The notes below the pieces were generated by a model. The model had not been told where the DNA came from. It made no database searches and worked only from the letters and a program-made list of their open reading frames with translations. Positions 1-9,269 of a stretch of 64,000 nt of DNA are shown here, piece by piece. The stretch's first letter is position 1. Every line of letters starts with the position of its first letter. The position numbers and the translations under genes are program-made. Source of the stretch: JADZAI01 sp964390465 (GTDB lineage: Bacteria; Pseudomonadota; Alphaproteobacteria; Micropepsales; Micropepsaceae); NCBI GenBank assembly GCA_964390465.1, contig CAYMIJ010000009.1, positions 48,463 to 112,462 on the forward strand. Reading direction: 5' to 3'.

Positions 1-569
1 CCGATCCCGGTGCGGCATTCGTTCTGGCGCAGCACCGAGCCGATCCAGCGCCCTTTGCTGTCGAGGCACTCCGCGCGCAAAGACCCCTGCGTCACCGCAA
101 AGATGCGGCAGGCGCGCGCCCACGATCCGATCGGGCGGGTGCCCGGCAGGTCGCAGACAAGGCGACCGTCATTGTTCAGCAGAGCGGTATCACAGCCCTT
201 CAGCGACACCCGCGTGCGATAGAAGCGGCCATCGGCCGAGCGGCATTCAGCGGCCAGCACTTTGCCATCCGAGATGAAATTGCGGCAGGTCGAAGGCCAG
301 TGCCCGGCAGGCAGCGACGAACGCCGCAGACAGACAAGCGCGCCGTTATCATTGCGGATATCGCCAAGACAGTCGGCGACACGCGCCAGCTTGGCCTGAA
401 CCTGCTTACCCTTCAGGTCTGTGCAGCGCGCCGTCAGTACGCCACCGCGCGCCACTGCCGCATTGCTGCATGTCTTTTGGTAGGATCCGGGCGGGGCGGC
501 GGGCCGGGCCTCGGCCACACCCAGACCAAGAATAACTGACACGAAAACAATCAGGGCAGACCAGCGCAT
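1..569 (-). CDS. Secreted CVNH (cyanovirin-N-like) repeat protein, 3' end beyond the window
   Basis: The minus strand is open from an ATG at 569 to the left edge (189 codons seen, no stop reached). Residues 1-21 form a signal peptide (MRWSALIVFVSVILGLGVAEA). The mature part repeats a pattern close to that of cyanovirin-N homology domains: GSYQKTCSN ... LTARC ... DC ... NDNGALVC, then a second unit (STCRNF ... LAAEC ... GC ... NNDGRLVC) and the start of a third (SWARACRIF ... LRAEC). CVNH domains elsewhere are carbohydrate-binding or protein-interaction modules of exported proteins; the ligand here is unknown. Cysteines are paired per repeat as expected for periplasmic disulfides. The family call rests on motif resemblance only. 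Confidence 0.72.
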   Translation of the reverse strand, partial: MRWSALIVFVSVILGLGVAEARPAAPPGSYQKTCSNAAVARGGVLTARCTDLKGKQVQAKLARVADCLGDIRNDNGALVCLRRSSLPAGHWPSTCRNFISDGKVLAAECRSADGRFYRTRVSLKGCDTALLNNDGRLVCDLPGTRPIGSWARACRIFAVTQGSLRAECLDSKGRWIGSVLRQNECRTGI

Positions 570-701
570 CGGTATTCTCCGAAACCTGCGGTGACTCTGA
601 CCGCTGTCCACCTGATACGCAAGCATGAGCGCCAGATCATCGCCAGCAGACCCCCAGCTAGGCCTGCCCGGCTGAACAGGCAGTGAACCGCCGGGCAGCA
701 C

Positions 702-977
702 TCAGCAGCAGGCTTCAGCCGCCAGCCGTGCGGCCACCTCGCCCAGCGCGTTGACATCGCCGGGCGTGACCTCGGCCATCGGCACCGGGATGCGAAAGAC
801 GATCTGCGCCACCGGATGAACCAGCGCCAGTGTGGTCGTGCGCCCCGGCCCATCCGGGTTGAGGCAGGGGTCTTCGCTGACCAGCCAGGCCTCCTCGCCC
901 TCGCCGAAGCGGGCGGCGGCCCAGGCCTTGATGCGGGACGCCGCGCCGGCGTGCGACAATGTGAGGCGTTTCAACAT
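702..977 (-). CDS. Conserved small hypothetical protein
   Basis: A 91-residue protein starting at ATG 977, with a GGGCGGG-type upstream stretch. It resembles a widespread alphaproteobacterial family of about 90 residues with an N-terminal basic helix (MLKRLTLSHAGAASRIKAWA), a central CLNPDGPGR turn and a conserved PMAEVTPGDV segment; I know no function for that family. No signal peptide or membrane segment. It is divergent from the VWA gene at 1038 with only 60 bp between the starts, so the two probably share a promoter region. Real-gene status rests on codon-like composition and the family resemblance. Confidence 0.55.
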   Translation of the reverse strand: MLKRLTLSHAGAASRIKAWAAARFGEGEEAWLVSEDPCLNPDGPGRTTTLALVHPVAQIVFRIPVPMAEVTPGDVNALGEVAARLAAEACC

Positions 978-1037
978 GGCCCGCCCATGCTAACACAGGG
1001 GCAGGCCGGGACGAACAGTCCAGCGCAGGAGAGAGCC

Positions 1038-4000
1038 ATGAAACGCATTTTAACGGGTTTCGCATTCGCCCTCGGCCTTGCCGTCAGCCTTGCCCCGCGC
1101 GGGCAGGATGCACCTGCGCCACCGGCGAATACCGGCTTCGAAACGGCTGCCCCTGTCACCCTCGATAGCCGTGTGGAAGGCGCCATCCAGCGCAATCAGT
1201 ATGGCAATACTGAATACGCCTATTACGTGCTGACACTGGACGAGGCGAACGCCAACACGCGCTTTGATGTCGTGGCCACCGGTCATGGCGGCGAAGGCAA
1301 AGTCAGCGTCGCCTATGTCGATGGCAAGGACGGCCCGATCGAAGCGGTCGAGGCCAATGACAGCGGCGAAGCCCGCCTCGTCAGCTATGTGCTGGGCGCT
1401 GGCAAACATGTGTTCCGTCTTTCGGCCAGCGGCGTTGGTGAAGGCACACCGCCAGCCTTCACCCTGAGTTTTGAACCCAGGGGCACATGGCAGGCCGGAG
1501 AGGAACGTGAGCCCAATCTCAGACACGATCTGGCTTACGCCGGGCAGGTCGAACCGGGCATGAAAGGTGAATTTGCAGGCGAGGAGACCTACGACTTCAT
1601 CGCCTTCGATGTGCCGGAACCATTGCGGCTGTGGACCGTTGAGGCCAACGGCGATGGCCTGCGCGCCCTGCGTCTGTCGAGTGCCACTGCCGGTGTAGAG
1701 AAGGAAAGCAGCAAGGAGGGCCAGGAAGCGGCGCAGATGTGGAGCGTGTTGCTGCCCCCCGGAAAAGTCTATTTTCAGGTGATGGGCGGCAAGGGCGCCT
1801 GGAATGTCAAACTGACACCATCAGGCCCGGCCCCCATTGAGGCGCTCAGCGGCACACCAGCCGCGCGCAAGGAAGGCGAAAGCGATGAAATCGAACCCAA
1901 TGGCGGGTTTGATCGCGCATTGATCCTGCCTGTCGATGGCAGCCGCGCCGGTCAGATTGAAGGCACCGACGATATCGACACCTACCGTTTCACGCTGGAC
2001 GGCCCATCCCGCGTGAAGCTGGCGCTGAGTGGCATGAACGACATGCGCCTCAGGGCCAATGTCTATCGTGTGACGACAGCTATGGAACTCAAACGCTTTG
2101 AAATGAACCGGGAAGACCCGAATAGCGCAGCCGCCATGGGCACGGCGTCGCAGGTCTTTCAGTTGGGGCAGGGCGACTATTATGTCGAAATCCGTGGCGA
2201 CCGGCGGGAGAAGACGCCTTATCAGCTCAGTGTCGCCCGGTTGCCCGTCTTTGGATCAGACGTTGATCTGGAGCCGAATGATGACGCCATTGAGGCCAGC
2301 CCCCTGCCCACCAGCCTGCACCTGACCGGAGATCTGACCGGCAATGACTTTGACTGGTACCAGCTTCCTGATCTTGATCAGCCAACGACCCTGACCGTCA
2401 AAACAGCGCCATCCAACAACCCGCTCACCCTGCGCGTCGGCACCACGACCATCACATCTGCACTGAACGGGCCGCTTTCGTTTGATACAAGTGAAGCCGA
2501 TCTTCAACCTAATGACGACAAGACAGTCTACACGATCGATCTTCCTGCCGGGAAAAACCGCGCCCTGAAGATTCGTGGCGATCGGTCCAACATCCAGCCT
2601 TATGATCTAGCCCTCTCGTTCAGCGCCGGGCCGCAGGCTGTGTCCGTCAGCAACACGCTGGTGCCGGCCCTGTCATTTGCACATGACAAGGTCGCGGCAT
2701 TCGCCAGTGTTCATCAGCGCGTTGAGGTGACGCTTTCGGTTCAGAACACCGGATCAGCCGCCACGGATGCGGCGCTTGCCTTCAACCTGTCCGATGATCG
2801 CTGGGTGATTGAGGGCGCGCCGCAGACCCTGCACATCGAAGCCGGACAAAGCGCGCAGGCCAAGTTCATGCTCGTCGCGCCGCCCATGCAGTTTGACGGA
2901 TCATCCATCATTTTCAGTGCCAAAGCAGCATCCGATGCTGCACAGGGCGCAGTTGAAGCCAAAATCTCTGTTTCCACCGACGCGCCCATGGCCTCACCCG
3001 AACGACGCTGGGGCGTCCCGACCGCCATGCTGGGCGGCATCGACGTCGCCTGGAACATGATGGGCGCAACCACCGCTGAGGGGACGAAGCATCTCATTGA
3101 TGGCTTCGCAACCGCCGGCACGGCGGAACGCATTGGTGCCAGCGACGACCCTGAAAATCTGGCCATCATTGATCTGGCCGGTGATGCGCCCATCAGGATT
3201 ACGGGCGTCATCGTCAACCCGACCAACGGACCGGACTTTCACGATCAGATCCGCACAATGGCCATTGAAACATCCGTAGACGGATCAAATTACACGCGCC
3301 AGTACGAGGGCGAGATAGGCCCGCGTCAGCAGGACTATCCCATCGTGTTTGCGGCACCGGTGGAAGCGAAGTTTGTGAAAGTCCTGCCACTGACACCACA
3401 GCGCCGCCAATACAGTGCGCCGACCATCGGGGAAGTGAAAGTCATCGCTGCCGCTGATACGGCAAACACCATCGCACCACAGGGCTTCAATCTGGCTGAC
3501 CCACGCCTCGGCGGGTTCGTCACCGAGTTCCGGCCGGTCAATGTCGATTTCTATCGCCTGCTGACAGGCGAAAGCAGCGCGGGCAGTGCCTATTTCAACA
3601 ATGAAGAAACCGACCGGCGCATGTTCTGGACCATGTCGTTCTGGAACCAGCGCGCAGCCCGCGTCGCCCGGATCGAGTGGCGCGACAATGATGACCTCGA
3701 CCTCGACAAGGCGATCCACCGCGTGAGCGTAGAGGCCGCGATGGAAGCAAACGGGCCTTATGAGAAAGTCGGTGTCTGGGACGTGCATGGTCCTGACGGC
3801 ACAGGTTCTGCGCAGCCCTTCCTGCCTGAAAAGCCGTTCTGGGCGCGCTTCGTGCGCTTCACGGTCGAGGTGCCCCCGAAACGCGAGGATGGGGCTTCGG
3901 TCTATCTGCTCCCGCCGCGTCAGATTTCGATCTTTGAAGCACCGGTCAGTGCCGAAGGCGGCACGGTGCTGGGTGAATGGGGGATTGAATCCCGCGAAGG

Positions 4001-5729
4001 CCCATTTGAGGCCCTTCACCCTCTGCCTCTGCCACAGGACGCCGCTTCTTTGCCGCCCGGTGGCGACAACAAGGAAACGGCACGCGCTCTTGCACTCGAC
4101 ACACCCATGCCAGGCCGGGTGAGCGCTGGCACAAGGGCCGATTGGTGGGCAGTTGAGGTGCCCGATGGCGGACAGTCACTGGCGCTGACACTGGCCAACC
4201 CGCTGGGGCTTGGCGTCACCACAACCATGATGGATGCGGCTGGGAATAACGTTGCACTGGCCGAAACAGCCCGTGATGGATTGTCCCAGACGCTGTCTGC
4301 CAAGGTGAAGGCTGGCCGTTATCTCGTGCATGTCGAAGAACCGCCGCGCTCGATCGCCATCAGCTGGGACACGTCAGGCAGTGTCGGACCCTATGTACCG
4401 ACCATCACCCAGTCGGTGCGCGGCTTCGCCCGCTTCCTGACGCCGGGCCGCGATGAAGTCTCGCTGCTGCCCTTTGATGATCCCAAAGCCGAACCGCTTT
4501 CGGCTGAATGGACCGGCAACCCCACCACAGCCTTTGGCCTGCTCAGCGGCTACACATGGGATGCCGCGTCCTCAAACGGCGAAGGCGGCGTGAACGGCGC
4601 ACTCAGTGTTCTGGAAGGGCGGCCCGGCACCCGCGCCATCATTCTGATCACTGACTATGCCACCAGCGGCAGTCAGGAACAGCGCATGGAAGCGCTTGAA
4701 GGCATCAAGCGGATAGGTGCGCGCGTGTTCAACTTTGCCATTCCGTCGGGCAGCGACACAAAGGACGCGGCCTTTGAGCGCAGCCTGATGCAGAGCTTTG
4801 CCGGATATTCAAACGGCACGGCCACTTATGCCGGCACGCCTGCGGCTCTGGAGCAGGCATTCGCCCGCACCGCCGCCGCCTTGCGCGCGCCAAAGGATTA
4901 CACGATCACCGCGAGCGTCGGCATGAAACCGCCCGAACCCGGCAGGATCGCTGTCATCGTGCCGCCCGATGTGACCCCGCCACCGCCCAAAGAGCGCGCT
5001 GTGCTGGTGATCCTTGATGCGTCAGGCTCGATGCTGAAAAAACTCGGCAAGAAGCGTCGCATCGAAATCGCCAAGGACACACTCACCGAGCTCACGCAGT
5101 CCATGCTGCCAGAGGGTACGCCCTTCGCGATGCGCGTGTTCGGCGACACCAAACCTGACAGCTGCGAAACCAATCTGCGCGTGAAGCTGGCACCGCTTGA
5201 TCGCGCCGCTGTGAAAGGTGCGGTCGATGCCATCAAGTCCGTCAACAAGGCCAAGACCGCCATTGGCGCCTCGCTCGCCGCGGCGGCGGGTGATCTTGCC
5301 GGGTCAAATGGGCAAAAGCTCATCATCCTCATCACCGATGGCGAGGAAACCTGCGGTGCTGATCCGCTGGCCGAAATCGGCAAGCTCAAGGAACAGGGCA
5401 TCGACGCGCGCATCTCTATTGTCGGCTTTGCGGTTGATGATGCCGCGCTGAAAGACACCTTCTCCGAGTGGGCGGCGGCGGGCGGCGGTGGCTATTTCGA
5501 CGCGACAAAGCCAGAAGAACTTGCTCCCGCCGTACAGAAGGCGCTGCTGCCACCTTTCGAGGTTGTGGCTGCCGACGGCACGGTTGTGGCAAGCGGCATG
5601 TCGGGTGGCGAGCCGGTTGAGGTGCCGCCGGGCACCTACACCATCCGCATTCTCAGCGATCCGCCAAAGGACTATCCAAACATCGTGGTTGAAACGGGGG
5701 CCTCAGCCAGCGTAACGCTGGCACAATGA
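1038..5729 (+). CDS. Exported protein with PPC-like, discoidin-like and two von Willebrand A domains
   Basis: 1563 residues from ATG 1038, preceded by CAGGAGAG; an in-frame upstream extension lacks a ribosome-binding site and overlaps the divergent gene. Residues 1-25 form a signal peptide. The N-terminal half has three acidic EPN motifs (REPN, IEPN, LEPN) typical of pre-peptidase C-terminal-type beta sandwiches. The middle has a discoidin-like stretch (IETSVDGSNYT ... KFVKVLPL). Two VWA domains follow: the first with MIDAS DTSGS at about residue 1111, the second with DASGSM at about 1327 and a later ITDGEETCG. A beta-sandwich tail ends the protein. VWA domains bind metal and protein ligands. 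The gene overlaps the VanZ-like gene by ATGA, so the three genes 1038-6471 form one operon. Ligand unknown. Confidence 0.85.
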   Translation: MKRILTGFAFALGLAVSLAPRGQDAPAPPANTGFETAAPVTLDSRVEGAIQRNQYGNTEYAYYVLTLDEANANTRFDVVATGHGGEGKVSVAYVDGKDGPIEAVEANDSGEARLVSYVLGAGKHVFRLSASGVGEGTPPAFTLSFEPRGTWQAGEEREPNLRHDLAYAGQVEPGMKGEFAGEETYDFIAFDVPEPLRLWTVEANGDGLRALRLSSATAGVEKESSKEGQEAAQMWSVLLPPGKVYFQVMGGKGAWNVKLTPSGPAPIEALSGTPAARKEGESDEIEPNGGFDRALILPVDGSRAGQIEGTDDIDTYRFTLDGPSRVKLALSGMNDMRLRANVYRVTTAMELKRFEMNREDPNSAAAMGTASQVFQLGQGDYYVEIRGDRREKTPYQLSVARLPVFGSDVDLEPNDDAIEASPLPTSLHLTGDLTGNDFDWYQLPDLDQPTTLTVKTAPSNNPLTLRVGTTTITSALNGPLSFDTSEADLQPNDDKTVYTIDLPAGKNRALKIRGDRSNIQPYDLALSFSAGPQAVSVSNTLVPALSFAHDKVAAFASVHQRVEVTLSVQNTGSAATDAALAFNLSDDRWVIEGAPQTLHIEAGQSAQAKFMLVAPPMQFDGSSIIFSAKAASDAAQGAVEAKISVSTDAPMASPERRWGVPTAMLGGIDVAWNMMGATTAEGTKHLIDGFATAGTAERIGASDDPENLAIIDLAGDAPIRITGVIVNPTNGPDFHDQIRTMAIETSVDGSNYTRQYEGEIGPRQQDYPIVFAAPVEAKFVKVLPLTPQRRQYSAPTIGEVKVIAAADTANTIAPQGFNLADPRLGGFVTEFRPVNVDFYRLLTGESSAGSAYFNNEETDRRMFWTMSFWNQRAARVARIEWRDNDDLDLDKAIHRVSVEAAMEANGPYEKVGVWDVHGPDGTGSAQPFLPEKPFWARFVRFTVEVPPKREDGASVYLLPPRQISIFEAPVSAEGGTVLGEWGIESREGPFEALHPLPLPQDAASLPPGGDNKETARALALDTPMPGRVSAGTRADWWAVEVPDGGQSLALTLANPLGLGVTTTMMDAAGNNVALAETARDGLSQTLSAKVKAGRYLVHVEEPPRSIAISWDTSGSVGPYVPTITQSVRGFARFLTPGRDEVSLLPFDDPKAEPLSAEWTGNPTTAFGLLSGYTWDAASSNGEGGVNGALSVLEGRPGTRAIILITDYATSGSQEQRMEALEGIKRIGARVFNFAIPSGSDTKDAAFERSLMQSFAGYSNGTATYAGTPAALEQAFARTAAALRAPKDYTITASVGMKPPEPGRIAVIVPPDVTPPPPKERAVLVILDASGSMLKKLGKKRRIEIAKDTLTELTQSMLPEGTPFAMRVFGDTKPDSCETNLRVKLAPLDRAAVKGAVDAIKSVNKAKTAIGASLAAAAGDLAGSNGQKLIILITDGEETCGADPLAEIGKLKEQGIDARISIVGFAVDDAALKDTFSEWAAAGGGGYFDATKPEELAPAVQKALLPPFEVVAADGTVVASGMSGGEPVEVPPGTYTIRILSDPPKDYPNIVVETGASASVTLAQ

Positions 5730-6094
5730 GCTTCACCCTAAGATTGCGCCCGGTATTGTGGATCGCGTTTTTCACCGCGCTTGTGGCGATCGTCTATCTC
5801 ACCCTGCGCCCCGGCAATCATGGCACGCTGTTCATGTGGTCGGACAAGATCCAGCATGCCGGCGCCTATGTCATGCTGTCGTTTCTGGCGGGGCTGGCAT
5901 CGCGGCAGTGGCGCCAGGCGGCCCTGATGGCCGCTGGCCTTGCCGCCATGGGCTATGGGCTGGAACTCATCCAGCCCTATTTCGGCCGCAGCTATGATCT
6001 TTTGGATGAGGCCGCGAACATCACCGGCTGTCTTGCGGGCTTCATCGCCAGCCAGACCATCAAGCAGATTATCAAACAGGTGACCCGCATATGA
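5726..6094 (+). CDS. VanZ-like membrane protein
   Basis: 122 residues with four predicted membrane helices. The family signature is visible: SDKIQH near residue 40 and ELIQPYFGRSYDLLDEAAN near residue 85, both usual for VanZ-like proteins. In glycopeptide-resistance clusters VanZ confers teicoplanin tolerance, but most chromosomal members have no assigned role. The start codon overlaps the stop of the VWA gene (ATGA) and the end overlaps the next gene in the same way, so translation is probably coupled along the three genes. Confidence 0.8.
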   Translation: MSFTLRLRPVLWIAFFTALVAIVYLTLRPGNHGTLFMWSDKIQHAGAYVMLSFLAGLASRQWRQAALMAAGLAAMGYGLELIQPYFGRSYDLLDEAANITGCLAGFIASQTIKQIIKQVTRI

Positions 6095-6471
6095 ACATGC
6101 GCGGATGGTTTTACCCCGGCCAGCTTTCGGCATGGACGGCCACGCTGGTCAGCGAAGGCATCGTCGCCGCCCTGCTGGCCCGCATGTTTGGCATCGCACA
6201 GCCGTGGAAGGCTTCAGCCGCTGCCATTTTTGGCAGTCTGCTCTCGCATCCCATCGTGTGGTGGCTGCACTACGAGATCTTTCTCGGCCGGGTCGGTTAC
6301 TGGTCCAGTTTTGCCGTGGTGGAGGCTTTTGCCGTTCTGGTCGAAACGCCTTTCTACAGGCTGGCCGGGGCAAAATGGGGTGATGCTTTGGCGCTGTCGT
6401 TTCTGGTCAACGCAGCATCGGTTCTGGTGGGCTTTGCGATGAACGAGGCTGGGATAAGTCTGGGGTTCTGA
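6091..6471 (+). CDS. Small polytopic inner-membrane protein, unknown function
   Basis: 126 residues with about four hydrophobic helices. I do not recognise the family. An in-frame second ATG lies at 6097. The start overlaps the VanZ-like stop by ATGA, making this the third gene of the VWA operon. Conserved-looking charged positions inside the helices (VSEG, HYEIFLGR, EAF, ETPF) suggest a functional membrane protein rather than a spurious frame. Its last 65 bp overlap the end of the convergent gene 6407-7450. Confidence 0.65.
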   Translation: MNMRGWFYPGQLSAWTATLVSEGIVAALLARMFGIAQPWKASAAAIFGSLLSHPIVWWLHYEIFLGRVGYWSSFAVVEAFAVLVETPFYRLAGAKWGDALALSFLVNAASVLVGFAMNEAGISLGF

Positions 6472-7450
6472 AACCGCCGCCCAGTGCCATCAGAAAAATC
6501 GGCAGTTCAATCCACGAATGAAAGGTTGCGGCCAGCACATAGGCTTTGCGCGCTGCGCCGAAATCAAAAGCGTAAAACAGCGTTGAGGCGATGCCCGCCG
6601 CCGCCAGCGCGAAATAGAACACGCGCCATGAAGGCCACGCCACCAGCCGTCCGACCCGCGCCACGCCTCTGTTCAACAGGCGCGGCATCAGCACGATGAC
6701 CGCCAGATAGTGCATCACCTGCGAAACAACTGCCGCCTGAAACAAAGGCAGGGCCTCATCCAGTCCCATCGTTGCAGGCAGGAACGACTGCAACGGCTTT
6801 TGCCCCGCCCCAAAAGCCGAGGGCGCGCGCGTTGCATCGTGCCCGAACAGATGCAGCCCCAGCCAGTCCAGCCCGCCCAGCGCGATCAGGCCGGGCACGA
6901 TGAAAAACGGAATACACAAAAGGGCGATCACGCGGCCGCGCTGGCCTTTCGGCAGGGCATCGGCGATAAAGCCGAGCGGCGTCAGATTATGCAGCCAAGC
7001 CCAGATCAGGAATGTGTAATAGGGGTAATAGAGCGCGCCGAACACCACCAAGGCGGCCACGATCAGCCCCACGCCCTGCAGACGCCGCATGAACATGGCC
7101 GCCGCCAGTGCCAGTGCAGCCCCCAGCGTCAGCTCCAGCGGCCCGCCGATCATGCCATCCACATAGCCATAGGTGGTCAGCACACGCGCCCCACAAAGCA
7201 CGGCCAGCAGACCGCCAATCACAATCAAAGCCGGGCGCGAGGAAACCCCGCCAAAGCGCTCGTCGCAATAGCGCAGTTCCGCCAGCACATGCGGAATCCC
7301 GAACAAAGCGATCAGCCAGACATAGGCGGCCAGTGGCGCACTGGCGACGGCAAGGCAGCCCGCCGCGAGGGCCACCGTGAACGACCAGAACCACACCCGG
7401 CCTTCCTGCCCGCCAAGGGCTGTATTTTCTGATGGGTTAGCCGCGTTCAT
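6407..7450 (-). CDS. Polytopic membrane protein, possibly distantly Brp/Blh-like
   Basis: 347 residues from ATG 7450 (CAGGA seven bases upstream); a longer form from ATG 7498 (AAGAGAG upstream) would add 16 residues with no sign of conservation. About nine hydrophobic segments. Histidines sit in short motifs within or next to helices: GIPHVLAE, WLHNLTPLGF, QVMHYLAVIVLMP, FHSWIELP. This layout recalls the metal-binding histidines of Brp/Blh-type carotenoid oxygenases, but the match is weak and I do not assign that activity. The 3' end overlaps the convergent plus-strand gene by 65 bp. Confidence 0.6.
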   Translation of the reverse strand: MNAANPSENTALGGQEGRVWFWSFTVALAAGCLAVASAPLAAYVWLIALFGIPHVLAELRYCDERFGGVSSRPALIVIGGLLAVLCGARVLTTYGYVDGMIGGPLELTLGAALALAAAMFMRRLQGVGLIVAALVVFGALYYPYYTFLIWAWLHNLTPLGFIADALPKGQRGRVIALLCIPFFIVPGLIALGGLDWLGLHLFGHDATRAPSAFGAGQKPLQSFLPATMGLDEALPLFQAAVVSQVMHYLAVIVLMPRLLNRGVARVGRLVAWPSWRVFYFALAAAGIASTLFYAFDFGAARKAYVLAATFHSWIELPIFLMALGGGFRTPDLSQPRSSQSPPEPMLR

Positions 7451-7585
7451 GGCCTGATCCTGCAGAAAGTCCAAGGCAAAAGCGAGGCACGGGCGCATAT
7501 GCTCTCTTGCCCCGGGCCCAGAAAAACGCCAAAGGAAGGCCCCTCGGCCTCAGGGCCACCACGATAAGAATGGAATTAGAAATCC

Positions 7586-8305
7586 ATGGCTAACGGTTCT
7601 TCCAACACGCTTCCCTGGCTGCTCGCCGTTCTGATGACAGCCGTCGGTGCCGGTGCGCTCGGCTTTTTCGCTGGCGATCAGTACGGCTCGAACGCGAAGA
7701 AAATTGCCGACATCGATACCGCCATCAAGGATCAACAGGAAGCGCAGGCCAAGGCGTCTGATCCGAACTATCTGCCGCCGGGTGTCACCCGCGAGAAGCT
7801 CGGTGCCTGGACCGTGATCTGCCAGGATCAGGCGGACGGCAAGAAAGGCTGCAGCGCATCGCAGGACCTCGTCAATCCGCAAGGCCAGATCGTGTTGAGC
7901 CTGATCGCCGGGTATAATGAGCAGGCCCAGCGCGCTTTTCTGGTGCGCGCGCCCCTCGGCATCGACCTTGGTCAGGGCCTTGAGTTCAACCTGCCTGGCG
8001 ACAAGCCGGTGGCGTTCGAGTTCACCGCCTGCGATCAGACCAGCTGCAACGCTGTGCTGACCGTTACCGACGAGAACTATCCCAAGGTCGAAGCTGCGGG
8101 CTCGTTCGAACTGGCCTATACGCGCGGCGACGGGCTGCGGGTTCCTGCGTCCGTGTCTGTTTCCGGCCTCAACGATGCCTATGCGCGTCTGACCAAGCCG
8201 ACGCCCGTGGCGACCCCCGCCGCTGCGCCAGCTGCCCCTGCCGCGACACCGGCAGCGACACCGGCTGCTCCCGCACCAAAGCCGGCCGCCAAGCCAACTC
8301 CGTAA
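7586..8305 (+). CDS. Invasion-associated locus B (IalB) family protein
   Basis: 239 residues. An N-terminal membrane anchor or signal (about residues 10-28) is followed by a coil and the IalB domain: GAWTVICQDQ ... GCSASQ, RAPLGIDLGQGLEFNLPG, and the second cysteine pair CDQTSC. The C-terminal 35 residues are an alanine/proline-rich tail. IalB-family proteins are periplasmic and widespread in alphaproteobacteria; the name comes from Bartonella erythrocyte invasion and does not imply virulence here. Monocistronic or paired with the downstream amidase, which begins 20 bp later. Confidence 0.85.
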   Translation: MANGSSNTLPWLLAVLMTAVGAGALGFFAGDQYGSNAKKIADIDTAIKDQQEAQAKASDPNYLPPGVTREKLGAWTVICQDQADGKKGCSASQDLVNPQGQIVLSLIAGYNEQAQRAFLVRAPLGIDLGQGLEFNLPGDKPVAFEFTACDQTSCNAVLTVTDENYPKVEAAGSFELAYTRGDGLRVPASVSVSGLNDAYARLTKPTPVATPAAAPAAPAATPAATPAAPAPKPAAKPTP

Positions 8306-8325
8306 CAGGAAAAGGCGCGCCGCCC

Positions 8326-9213
8326 ATGACCATGCTGACCGTCGCCGCGACGCAGATGGCCTGTTCGTGGGATCGTGAGGCAAACATCGCTCAGGGCGAG
8401 CGGCTCGTGCGCGACGCCGCCGCCAAAGGTGCGAAGCTGATCCTGCTGCAGGAACTGTTTGAGACGCCCTATTTCTGCAAGGACGTCGATTACAAATACA
8501 TGTCGCTCGCCGAGCCCATTGGCGAGAACAGGGCCGTGAAGCATTTTCAGGCCATCGCGCGCGCGCTGGGCGTGGTGCTGCCCATCTCGGTTTACGAGCG
8601 CGCCAATAACGCGCTCTACAATTCGCTCGCCATGATCGACGCCGACGGCACGCTGCTGGGCGTCTATCGCAAGTCGCACATTCCCGATGGGCCGGGCTAT
8701 CACGAGAAGTTCTATTTCAATCCCGGCGATACCGGCTTTCCCGTCTGGGAAACCGCAGTCGGCAAAGTCGGCACGGCAATCTGCTGGGACCAGTGGTTTC
8801 CCGAAGTCGCCCGCATCCTCGCGCTGAAGGGCGCCGACATCATCTGCTACCCGACCGCCATCGGCTCGGAACCGCAGGACGCGTCGCTTGATTCCGCCGG
8901 CCATTGGCAGCGCACCATGCAGGGCCATGCGGCCGCCAACCTCACCCCGGTCATCGCCTCGAACCGCATCGGGCGCGAAGTGGGCGAAAAGGCCGAGATC
9001 ACCTTTTACGGCTCGTCCTTCATCGCGGGTATCAATGGCGAGAAGGTGGCTGAAGCGAACCGCACCGATGAAGCCGTGCTGACGGCCACATTCGACCTTG
9101 AGGCCAATGCCCGCGTGCGCCGCTCATGGGGCGTCTTCCGCGACCGCCGCCCTGATCTTTACCGCGAGCTGCTGTCGCTCGACGGACGCACCACGCACGC
9201 CAGCCGCGCATAA
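8326..9213 (+). CDS. aguB: N-carbamoylputrescine amidohydrolase
   Basis: 295 residues, nitrilase superfamily, usual length for AguB. The Glu-Lys-Cys triad is visible: E43 in LLQELFETPYFC, K116 in YRKSHIPDGPGYHEKFYF, and C153 in GTAICWDQWFPE. The flanking sequences match N-carbamoylputrescine amidases closely. The enzyme hydrolyses N-carbamoylputrescine to putrescine, CO2 and ammonia in the agmatine route to polyamines, in the cytoplasm. No agmatine deiminase gene lies in the window. A second in-frame ATG at 8332 is a possible start. Confidence 0.88.
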   Translation: MTMLTVAATQMACSWDREANIAQGERLVRDAAAKGAKLILLQELFETPYFCKDVDYKYMSLAEPIGENRAVKHFQAIARALGVVLPISVYERANNALYNSLAMIDADGTLLGVYRKSHIPDGPGYHEKFYFNPGDTGFPVWETAVGKVGTAICWDQWFPEVARILALKGADIICYPTAIGSEPQDASLDSAGHWQRTMQGHAAANLTPVIASNRIGREVGEKAEITFYGSSFIAGINGEKVAEANRTDEAVLTATFDLEANARVRRSWGVFRDRRPDLYRELLSLDGRTTHASRA

Positions 9214-9269
9214 CCCCTCCGCCGCGTCACGTTGACAGACGCGCGCCGCTGCCCCACACCGCCTCTGCC

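Noticed and set aside
816..1037. N-terminal extension of the VWA protein
   Set aside because: No ribosome-binding site, overlaps the divergent gene, and would bury the signal peptide at residue 75.
6710..7432. Plus-strand 240-codon frame opposite the nine-helix membrane gene
   Set aside because: Gln/Arg/His-rich composition typical of an antisense shadow; the minus frame encodes clear membrane helices.
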